A stretch of DNA of 64,000 bases, from the NCBI RefSeq assembly GCF_018598175.1, contig NZ_JAHESE010000021.1:1-64000 (forward strand), given 5' to 3'. Below, piece after piece: positions 53,071 to 60,756 of this stretch. Positions within the stretch are counted from its first letter, which is position 1; every line of letters starts with the position of its first letter. Both the position numbers and the translations under genes were made by a program. The notes under the pieces are model-generated. The model ran no database searches. It was given only the letters and a program-made list of their open reading frames with translations, and was not told the DNA's origin. This DNA is from Dawidia cretensis. GTDB lineage: Bacteria > Bacteroidota > Bacteroidia > Cytophagales > Cyclobacteriaceae.

Positions 53071-54366
53071 ATGAAGTTGACATTCAAAGGGAGTCTTTCC
53101 GGATTCCTTATTATAGTATCGCTACTCACCTCTTCGTTAGCGGTAGCGCAGCGCAACATCACATTGGAGGAATTCAGACAGCTTGCCATTCGTCAGAATA
53201 ACAATGTAAAAGCCGCGGATCAGAATATTCTGGTAGCGGAAGCCCAGAAAAAACAGGCTGACGCTAACGGAAAATTTACACTTGACGGTTCTGTTACGGG
53301 TTTCTACTTTGGTAAACCGCTGAATACGCTATTACCCGAATATGGAGTAAGTCCGGGAATTAATTTTAATCAGTCGATCTATTCGGGCGGCAAAAATCAA
53401 TTGGGACGAAAAACAGCCGCGATCACTGTAAATATTCAAACAGAACGTAAGACCCAGACCACCTCCGATGTATTATACAATACAGAAGTAGCGTATTGGC
53501 AAGTGGTTTCGGCAAAAGAACAAATCAAGTTGGCAGAACAAAGTCATAAGCAACTAACCGCGCTGGTTACAGACATCAACAACCAATACATAGCGGGGCT
53601 GACGTATAAGAATGACCTCCTGCGTGCGCGCGTACAGCAAAATCAAAATGAATTGAGCTTGAGACAAGGGAACGACGCCCTGACGTTAGCGAAACTGAAT
53701 TTAGCGCAACTTACCGGTCTTAGTGATAGCGTTGAGTTCACTGTGACCGATAGTATCACTGGAACGTTTGATTCGCTTCAAACGTCGGACCTGGCAATAC
53801 GTGCACAAAGTCTTCGATCAGAAATCCTCATTCAGGAAAAGACGCTAGAATCGGCCCGACTCCAGGAACGGATTTACAAGGGTGATCTCTTACCCAGTGT
53901 ATCCCTCGCGATAAGTGGCGTTAGCGCATTTGGCAAGCAAGGCGTAAACCCGGAAAACAACAGCAATTCAATGGCAAGTTATTATGGCTTGCTTACGGTC
54001 AACGTACCCATCTTCGGGTGGGGTAGGCGAACAGAAAAAGTGAAAGAACAACAATACCGCATTCAATCACAGGAATATTTACTGAAGGAGAGCAGACAAG
54101 TCATTTCCGTGCAGGTACAGCAATCCATCTTACAAGTGAATCAAAGTGCCCGAAGTGTTACGCTGGCGGAGCTCTCTTTACTACAAGCAGAGGAAAATTT
54201 GCGGCTTAGCAGAGATCGGTTGAAAGCGGGAACTATTGTAGGAAAAGACGTCCTGGATGCGCAAACCATCTGGCAACAAGCGTATAGCAACGTTATCGAA
54301 TCGAAAGTGGGCTATAAAATTGCAGAGACAAATCTGAAGAGAACATTGGGAGAATTAGGCCGATAA
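53071..54366 (+). CDS. TolC-family outer-membrane channel
   Basis: A 431-residue protein with a signal peptide ending near LAVAQ (residue 27) and two OEP repeats of long helices rich in Gln and Leu (ITLEEFRQLA at the start; a repeated 'YK-DLLRARVQQNQNELSLRQ' type and 'RDRLKAGTIVGKDVLDAQTIWQQA' type). It completes the tripartite pump. The last gene of the operon; 178 bases follow before the next gene. Confidence 0.93.
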   Translation: MKLTFKGSLSGFLIIVSLLTSSLAVAQRNITLEEFRQLAIRQNNNVKAADQNILVAEAQKKQADANGKFTLDGSVTGFYFGKPLNTLLPEYGVSPGINFNQSIYSGGKNQLGRKTAAITVNIQTERKTQTTSDVLYNTEVAYWQVVSAKEQIKLAEQSHKQLTALVTDINNQYIAGLTYKNDLLRARVQQNQNELSLRQGNDALTLAKLNLAQLTGLSDSVEFTVTDSITGTFDSLQTSDLAIRAQSLRSEILIQEKTLESARLQERIYKGDLLPSVSLAISGVSAFGKQGVNPENNSNSMASYYGLLTVNVPIFGWGRRTEKVKEQQYRIQSQEYLLKESRQVISVQVQQSILQVNQSARSVTLAELSLLQAEENLRLSRDRLKAGTIVGKDVLDAQTIWQQAYSNVIESKVGYKIAETNLKRTLGELGR

Positions 54367-54543
54367 GTGTCGCGTCTCAGAACGTTTTGAACCGCTCAGT
54401 CTATGTTTACGATTACACATTAGTAAATGAACTCACATAAACGTTAATGCGTCATATTCCAGCGTTTGATAGGTTGAGCATAGACCTATTGGTGACTAAG
54501 TTTGTAGCGTAATAATTATTAAACCCTTAAAAACGTTGAGCCT

Positions 54544-55728
54544 ATGAAAAACACAAAACGATCAGGATTTGTGCTCAAATCCTCTGCTGCTGCACTATGC
54601 CTTGCGCTATTTGCCTTCTCCTGCGATCAGGAAAGTAGCGACCAGGAAGTCGTGCCAACGCTAACCGCGGAGACTACACTTGATAAGTACTACACATTCC
54701 TCGAAGAAGCTTCGGGTGTCGGACGTGGCGATATCGCCTACGACAAGTCGACCGATCAGTTTACAGTTAGCCATGACATGATCGTTGACCGTAACACGAT
54801 CGATCAATACATTGACACAGACGAATCGGCCAATGGCAGAACAGAGCAACGCATGCACAACATTCTGTTGACAAATGCCCAGGCTATAAACTTTAAATAC
54901 TACATACAGCCCGCGCTTACGCAAGGATGGCGTGATGCTGTAGTGGGAGCCATCGCACAATGGAATGGCGTAGGGGGCTCAAAGCTTCGCCTTGTACAGG
55001 TAGGTACACAGGCAGAGGCCAATATCAATGTATTCGTGGGCGCATATGACGCGGCAAACTGGGTGGCCCGGGCAACGCTGCCCTCCGGCAGCGGAAAGGG
55101 TACCCTCGAAATCAACCCACGCTTCAACGACATGGCCGCCAATCAAAAGCTGTTCGCCATGGCACACGAAATGGGGCATAATATAGGTTTCTGGCACACA
55201 GACCAAACCACCGGCACGATCGTACCCGGTACACCGGCAACTGATCCTAATTCAGTAATGAACTCATTTGTATTGCCCTGGAACGGCTTTACCAACTACG
55301 ATCTTGTCGCTGTACGTTACATGTACCCCGCTACCAGTGGTTCCTTCACTACTACAATACAAGCCGAAAATTATTCAGCGATGGCTGGCATACAGGTGGA
55401 AGCGTGTACAGATTCGGGCGGAGGCTCAAATGTAGGGTATATAGAAACAGCAGACTGGCTGGCTTACAACAGCATCAACATACCCACATCCGGTACATAT
55501 CGGGTTGAATACAGAGTAGCCAGCGCCAGCGGCGGCGGTCGCCTCTCGCTCGATCTCAATGCCGGCACTACGGTGCTGGGAGCAGTCAATATCCCTTCAA
55601 CCGGTGGCTGGCAAACCTGGACAACCGTGTCACACAACGTAACCATCAATGCTGGCACATACAATTTCGGCATCTATGCCCAGGCCGGCGGTTGGAACAT
55701 CAACTGGTTCCGCGTTACTAAAATCTAA
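54544..55728 (+). CDS. M57-type metalloprotease with CBM6 module, lipoprotein
   Basis: A 394-residue exported protein with lipobox FSC (Cys27). Residues about 110-260 are a zinc-dependent metalloprotease domain with HEMGHNIGFWH (208-218), the extended HExxHxxGxxH motif, and a downstream Met-turn-like SVMNSF. Residues 271-394 form a carbohydrate-binding module of family 6 (IQAENYSAM, GGGSNVGYIETADWL, IYAQAGGWNINWFRV). The match is to the Bacteroidota M57/'dual-action HEIGH' group. It likely acts at the cell surface on protein linked to or near polysaccharide. It is a single gene with its own terminator. Confidence 0.88.
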   Translation: MKNTKRSGFVLKSSAAALCLALFAFSCDQESSDQEVVPTLTAETTLDKYYTFLEEASGVGRGDIAYDKSTDQFTVSHDMIVDRNTIDQYIDTDESANGRTEQRMHNILLTNAQAINFKYYIQPALTQGWRDAVVGAIAQWNGVGGSKLRLVQVGTQAEANINVFVGAYDAANWVARATLPSGSGKGTLEINPRFNDMAANQKLFAMAHEMGHNIGFWHTDQTTGTIVPGTPATDPNSVMNSFVLPWNGFTNYDLVAVRYMYPATSGSFTTTIQAENYSAMAGIQVEACTDSGGGSNVGYIETADWLAYNSINIPTSGTYRVEYRVASASGGGRLSLDLNAGTTVLGAVNIPSTGGWQTWTTVSHNVTINAGTYNFGIYAQAGGWNINWFRVTKI

Positions 55729-55755
55729 CCCGATCCGGCATACGGAGCATACCCC

Positions 55756-55790
55756 AACCCCACGTCTTCAAGGCGTGGGGTTAATTATAT
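55756..55790 (+). terminator. Terminator of protease gene
   Basis: AACCCCACG and CGTGGGGTT arms, 9-base loop, followed by AATTATAT, 28 bases after the stop. Confidence 0.7.
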
Positions 55791-55865
55791 GTCCCCACGG
55801 CGAGCTTATTGCTTTAAACGCTAATTTCTGTCTCAGTCTCTCTGCCAGGAAAGGCTGGTTCGTGA

Positions 55866-56204
55866 TTATTCTTTCAGTATTAAATAGTCAACGGGGACGT
55901 CTAAAAACTCTTGATAGCTCGCGCTATTTGCCGGGCCTTCATTTATTGGACTGTGTTCGGCTATTCTAATCGTAATGACCCCTTTGGTTTTTCCAGAGCT
56001 CACGACAACGTCACCGATTTTAAAGCATTTTTCAGCCACACCTACGACTCCTCCGACAGTTACCTGGGTACAATACTCTTTTACAAAAGTATAATCCTGC
56101 TTTTCTTTTGCGTCATCTTTGCAACCCCAGGTTACAAAGAGTAATGCTGTGATCGCTACTGTATTGACGGTTTTCACAATTCTGGGTTTTGTATCGTTAG
56201 ACAC
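55866..56204 (-). CDS. Small lipoprotein, unknown
   Basis: A 112-residue lipoprotein: lipobox VTWGC (cysteine about residue 28), mature part of about 85 residues with two further cysteines (KEYCTQV and EKCFKIG) that may form a disulphide, and mostly beta character. Family not recognised. It is 81 bases downstream of the ABC permease gene on the same strand, so it may be read with it. Confidence 0.5.
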   Translation of the reverse strand: MSNDTKPRIVKTVNTVAITALLFVTWGCKDDAKEKQDYTFVKEYCTQVTVGGVVGVAEKCFKIGDVVVSSGKTKGVITIRIAEHSPINEGPANSASYQEFLDVPVDYLILKE

Positions 56205-56285
56205 AATTTAATCGAATGAAGTTGTAAGGGAAGTGAGAACCTTTTCAGAGCTGGTCTGTTGCATCCGTCTGGCTTGTAGCTTCGT

Positions 56286-58940
56286 CTATTCTGACTTCAA
56301 ACTCTTTACAGGATTCATTAACGCTGTTCTAATCGACTGGTGGCTCACCGTGATCAACGTAACCGCCACCATCGCTGCCGTAGTAAAAACAAATGTCCAC
56401 CACGAGATTTCAGCATGATATGTAAACTTCTGAAGCCATGCCGAAAGAAGATAGTACGCCAGGGGTGAGCCAATGAGGCAGGCGCCGAGGACCACCCACA
56501 GAAATTCCGTCGAAAGAAGTTGCCATACATGGATCACAGAAGCACCCAAAACTTTCCGGATGCCGATCTCTTTCGTTCGCTGCTCCGCTACAAAGGAAGC
56601 AAGTCCTAATAGGCCCAGACAACTGATAGCAATGGCGATTCCTGCAAAGATGCCGGCGAGATTTCCGATGCGTTCTTCCTTTCCGAATTTCATTGCGTAT
56701 TCCGTGTCGGCGAAGGTATACTCGAACGGTGCCGATGGAATTATTTTTTTAAATACGGCTTCAATCTTCGGCAGTGCTTCTGACATGCTTACCTGGGGGT
56801 TTACACGCAGATTGATCCAATTCGGATTCCCATTGAATCCCTTCACGTAGAAAATCGTTGGCTCCGCCGGTGCATACGGAGATGCCATGACCATATCGCG
56901 TACAACGCCGATGATCTTATAATTCATCACACGACCATCGCGCCGCCACGTCCAGGTTACAGGTTCGCCGAGCGGGTGGGTGAGTTTCATCAATGCAAGC
57001 GCCGACTCATTGATTACGATCGCGGAGGAATCGCTGGCTGCCGCAATATCGAAATCACGACCCTGTAAAAATTGCCAGCCAACGGTTTGCCCGTGCATGT
57101 GTGATACAGGGAGTGTAGCAAAACTTTTGTCCACAGCGGGATCGTGGCCCTTCCAATCCCAGCCGTTATTTCCGGATGCTACCTCGGTCATGGAACCCAT
57201 TGACTCTGAAATTTCCAGCACAGCGCCTGTATTCTTCAATTCATTACGAAGTACATCGTAGTTGTTGTTAAAGTCGGCTGATTTTTTCCGGATCATGATC
57301 AATCCTTCACGTTCGTATCCTACCGGCCGATCTTTTACAAATTGAATTTGCTGGTAGACAATCATCGTTCCGATGACGAGAATGACCGAGATCGAAAACT
57401 GAAATACAACCAGTACTCTTCGCGGCACCGCGTGAAACCTTCCGAGCTTGAATGAACCTTTCAACGCGCGCACAGGGTTGAAGGAAGAGAGATACATCGC
57501 GGGCCAGCTTCCCGCCAGTAAGCCGGTGATCAGGACAAAAGAAATTCCTCCAAACCAGAACCACAGCTTTGTCCAGGGTATTTGGATATTTTTTGCGGCA
57601 ATCAGATTAAAGTAAGGCAAACAGAGCGTGGCGAGGATCAATGCCATCACAAATGCAAAGAATACAAGGAGCAATGACTCACTGAAGAATTGCTGGATGA
57701 GCTGTGTCCGCATCGAGCCGATGGTTTTGCGAATGCCGACCTCTTTTGCGCGTTTCTCCGAACGCGCGGTGCTCAGGTTCACAAAGTTAATGCACGCCAG
57801 TAAGAGGATAAAAACACCGACAGCCCCTACAAGCTTCAGCATGAAGATTGGCTCGTATTGCCCTTGCTTGACGTTGGTGGGATACAAATGCCAACGGCTC
57901 ATCGGGTACAACTCCAGTCGTTGGTCTGACTTTTTTGCTTGCTCGGCATCTTCGGGCGCAAATTGAAGCGCTCGTTGTATGTTGTTGGCTGTTGCATCAA
58001 ACGACGCCCCTTTCGGTAATTCAACATATATCTGTAGAAAATGGTTACGCCAGTCGGTGAGCGCACGTTCCTCTATCCATCTGTAGTCTGCGAGAAATAG
58101 TTCCCACGGCAGAAAGAATTGCGTCCCGGTCCATTTCGTGTTGTCGGGGAAATCTTCGAAGACACCGCCCACTTTTACATCCATTTTATTACTAATCGTG
58201 ATCACCTTGTTGATCGGATCTTCTCCGGCAAACAAAGCATTGGCTAACGATGCTGATATGAGAACAGCCGTTGGATTTGTCAATGCGGCTCTATGGCCGG
58301 CAATCATTCTAAATGAAAACACCTCGGGGAACGATTGGTCTACATAAAATCCTTTAGCCGACAATTTAGTCTCGCCAGCGGCCAGAATATTGTCAATGCC
58401 CCAGGATACACGGGTTACCCGTTCGAAATGTTGTCCGTAAGTTGTTGTCAACTCCGTACCGAGCGGATATGTCATGGTATTTCCTGTCCAGCGGCCTCCG
58501 CGTTCTTCATCGATGCCGCTTTCTGTTACCTGCGCTACGTGCTTGTAGTTGTCAAAATACTTATTGTACGACAACTCATGCCAGATCCAAAGGCCATTGA
58601 GTATGGCAGCAGCCATGCCGATGGCAAGGCCTGAGATATTTATGATCGAATATCTTTTCTGATGTAACAGCGTGCGCCAGCCAATTTTAAAATAGCTCTT
58701 ATACATACCGTAGGTGTTTACGTTTTGATATCCTTCGGCTGGACGAATAATGCCAGGACGAAAGAGGAAAATAATGTCGAGTAATAATTTTACAGCAGCA
58801 ACGTGTTTACCCGATTGCTTCAATCGAATATTGTATACTTCTATCAAGTCGCCTTCGATGTGACGGTGAAGTCGCGGGTGACAGTACGCTTGAAAGAAAC
58901 GCAATAAAATCTTCGGCGGCATTTTGTGTTCAGAGCGCAT
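56286..58940 (-). CDS. ABC transporter permease, MacB/FtsX type with N-terminal prefix domain
   Basis: An 884-residue membrane protein. Residues about 1-75 are the 'permease prefix' domain found in many Bacteroidota members, then two units each of a periplasmic MacB-type core domain and an FtsX helix bundle; the repeated TARSEKRAKEVGIRKTIGS and AEQRTKEIGIRKVLGAS segments mark the two coupling regions. Such proteins work as homologues of MacB-type mechanotransmission exporters, but no ATPase gene is in the window. The PadR-type regulator gene ends 6 bases upstream, so the regulator and permease form an operon. Confidence 0.9.
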   Translation of the reverse strand: MRSEHKMPPKILLRFFQAYCHPRLHRHIEGDLIEVYNIRLKQSGKHVAAVKLLLDIIFLFRPGIIRPAEGYQNVNTYGMYKSYFKIGWRTLLHQKRYSIINISGLAIGMAAAILNGLWIWHELSYNKYFDNYKHVAQVTESGIDEERGGRWTGNTMTYPLGTELTTTYGQHFERVTRVSWGIDNILAAGETKLSAKGFYVDQSFPEVFSFRMIAGHRAALTNPTAVLISASLANALFAGEDPINKVITISNKMDVKVGGVFEDFPDNTKWTGTQFFLPWELFLADYRWIEERALTDWRNHFLQIYVELPKGASFDATANNIQRALQFAPEDAEQAKKSDQRLELYPMSRWHLYPTNVKQGQYEPIFMLKLVGAVGVFILLLACINFVNLSTARSEKRAKEVGIRKTIGSMRTQLIQQFFSESLLLVFFAFVMALILATLCLPYFNLIAAKNIQIPWTKLWFWFGGISFVLITGLLAGSWPAMYLSSFNPVRALKGSFKLGRFHAVPRRVLVVFQFSISVILVIGTMIVYQQIQFVKDRPVGYEREGLIMIRKKSADFNNNYDVLRNELKNTGAVLEISESMGSMTEVASGNNGWDWKGHDPAVDKSFATLPVSHMHGQTVGWQFLQGRDFDIAAASDSSAIVINESALALMKLTHPLGEPVTWTWRRDGRVMNYKIIGVVRDMVMASPYAPAEPTIFYVKGFNGNPNWINLRVNPQVSMSEALPKIEAVFKKIIPSAPFEYTFADTEYAMKFGKEERIGNLAGIFAGIAIAISCLGLLGLASFVAEQRTKEIGIRKVLGASVIHVWQLLSTEFLWVVLGACLIGSPLAYYLLSAWLQKFTYHAEISWWTFVFTTAAMVAVTLITVSHQSIRTALMNPVKSLKSE

Positions 58941-58946
58941 GGCATT

Positions 58947-59279
58947 CTATTTTATGTCGAGCGAAAATTTTGGTATGGCACGCCAGAGTTCATTACGTGT
59001 ATCACGCGAATACTCCATGGCTTTTTTTCCTAACGCGGTAATCTGAAAATATTTCTTTGGTCTTCCCATGCGGTCATCGGTGGCTTCACCCTCGTGCGAT
59101 CGAATGTAGCCTTTGTCTTCTAAGCGTACGAGCGCGGTGTGCATTGCGCCCATGCTGACATTTCGCGAAAGGCGCTCTTCTATTTCTGTTTTGATGGATA
59201 CGCCGTAAGCATTTTTGTAGAGGATAGCGATCGTTAATATCACAATCTCTTCGAATTCTCCGAGCTGGAACTTTTTCAC
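58947..59279 (-). CDS. PadR-family transcriptional regulator
   Basis: A 110-residue winged-helix repressor: LGEFEEIVILTIAILYKNAYG opens the PadR domain, and GAMHTALVRLEDKGYI and the wing segment MGRPKKYFQIT follow. Family members sense phenolic acids or other small molecules and repress efflux genes. Here it is the first gene of a PadR-permease operon and a perfect palindrome lies 12 bases ahead of its start, which is compatible with autorepression (inference). Confidence 0.9.
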   Translation of the reverse strand: MKKFQLGEFEEIVILTIAILYKNAYGVSIKTEIEERLSRNVSMGAMHTALVRLEDKGYIRSHEGEATDDRMGRPKKYFQITALGKKAMEYSRDTRNELWRAIPKFSLDIK

Positions 59280-59291
59280 GGAAATACTATT

Positions 59292-59307
59292 TTCCTAAAT
59301 GTAGGAA
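59292..59307. promoter_or_regulatory. Putative PadR operator
   Basis: TTCCTAAATGTAGGAA: perfect 6-base arms around a 4-base spacer, 12 bases before the PadR ATG. On the minus strand it contains TACATTTA, a -7-like box, so a bound repressor would cover the promoter. Confidence 0.6.
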
Positions 59308-59481
59308 TAAAAATGATGCCAGGATTAAAATGCTTTGAGGAATGGGTAAGCTATGCCTTATTAACTAGGCACATGGTCGGTTGTGAAACAAGAAGTGTCC
59401 GTTTTCGGGCTTGTTTTAATTTTTGCCCCATCCATAGGGGTTCGCAGCACGTTCGTTGTCATACTGGCAAATAGCAAGAAT

Positions 59482-60120
59482 ATGAAGAAGCATTTTACAA
59501 TCATGCTGCTGTTAGCAGCAGCCGGGAATCTTTTTGCGCAGCAAGAGACGGCAGAACAGCAACCCCAGACAGTATTTTCTTTCAAGTCCATTCGGTCGTC
59601 CGGATTTTACGGCGCATTAACCAACGCCTCGACTTCAATAAACGGTGAATATGCAAACCTCGGCGGCCTTTACTTCGGTTATTTCATCAACCAAAAACTG
59701 CTTATCGGCGTAGGCGGCGCAGCGACCAACACCGCGCTACGTGTACCCGAGGCTAACAAAACTATATCCGGTGCGGACCTGCGTTACCAATACGGTCATT
59801 TCGGACTAATGACGGAATACGTCATGAATTCCAATAAAAAAGTACACTTCGCCTTTAACCTCCTGTCAGGCGCCGGCTTCACCGCGCAATACCTCGATAG
59901 TGATAGAGATGAAAAACGGTATAAAGACTACAGTCACGATACCGATTTCTTCGTGGTGCTGGAGCCCGGCGCGCAGGTTGAAATAAATCTCACCAAATGG
60001 ATGCGCCTTAGCCCTGGTATATCATATCGCCAAACCATCGGCAGTGATGCAAAGGGCCTTGACGATAGCGACTTAAGTAACGTGTCAGGAAACGTCGCCC
60101 TGAAATTTGGTCGCTTCTAA
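59482..60120 (+). CDS. Outer-membrane beta-barrel protein
   Basis: A 212-residue protein from the ATG giving MKKHFTIML, with a signal peptide cleaved near LFAQ (residue 19). The mature part alternates short strands with Gly and Tyr turns and ends in VALKFGRF, a barrel-type C-terminal residue pattern. Acidic loop SDRDEKRYKDYSHD. An upstream longer frame has no signal and was set aside. Function unknown. Confidence 0.72.
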   Translation: MKKHFTIMLLLAAAGNLFAQQETAEQQPQTVFSFKSIRSSGFYGALTNASTSINGEYANLGGLYFGYFINQKLLIGVGGAATNTALRVPEANKTISGADLRYQYGHFGLMTEYVMNSNKKVHFAFNLLSGAGFTAQYLDSDRDEKRYKDYSHDTDFFVVLEPGAQVEINLTKWMRLSPGISYRQTIGSDAKGLDDSDLSNVSGNVALKFGRF

Positions 60121-60174
60121 TGCAAATTGTGTAAATTTCAAGGTGCCTCGGCTGCCCCTTTGCATCGTGAAATC

Positions 60175-60744
60175 ATGGAAAAAACAACGGTAGAAACCTT
60201 TTGCCCGACAAGTCATAAAGATTGGAGACAATGGCTGCGTAAGAACCATAAGACGAAAGAATCTGTCTGGCTTGTTCTCTATAAAAAGAAAGCGAATATG
60301 CCATCCATCGACTGGGATGACGCTGTGGAGCAGGCATTATGCTTTGGATGGATTGATGGGAAAAGACTTTCTGTATCCGATGACCAATTCAAGCAATTCT
60401 TCAGTAAAAGAAAAGCAAAGGGCACATGGTCTAAAATAAACAAAGAAAGAGTTGAACGGTTAATTCAACAGCGGCAAATGACAAAGGCCGGGCATGAGGC
60501 AATCGAAGTGTCCAAGAAGAATGGGGCTTGGACCATTTTAGATGATGTAGAGAAACTGGTCATTCCAAAGGACCTGGAAGAAGCTTTTAAGAAAACGCCT
60601 GAAGCGAAAAAGAACTTCCATTTATTGGCGAAATCGATAAAAAAGCTCATGCTAATGAATCTGAAATTTGCCAAACGTCCGCAGACGCGCACGGCTAGAA
60701 TTGCTGAGATCATTGCTCGCTCCATGCAAAAAAAAACGAAGTAA
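60175..60744 (+). CDS. YdeI/OmpD-associated family protein
   Basis: A 189-residue soluble protein; start at the ATG giving MEKTTVE (the upstream frame uses a TTG and has no family sequence). Family blocks are VWLVLYKKKANMPSIDWDDAVEQALCFGWIDG near residues 31-64, ARG/KRKAKGTWSKINKERVERL, and a lysine-rich C-terminal segment with EAFKKTPEAKKNF. E. coli YdeI and relatives have been tied to peptide or stress resistance; the biochemical role is unsettled. The gene ends 12 bases before the stop of the convergent SNF2 gene. Confidence 0.85.
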   Translation: MEKTTVETFCPTSHKDWRQWLRKNHKTKESVWLVLYKKKANMPSIDWDDAVEQALCFGWIDGKRLSVSDDQFKQFFSKRKAKGTWSKINKERVERLIQQRQMTKAGHEAIEVSKKNGAWTILDDVEKLVIPKDLEEAFKKTPEAKKNFHLLAKSIKKLMLMNLKFAKRPQTRTARIAEIIARSMQKKTK

Positions 60745-60756
60745 CGCTACGGGTTG

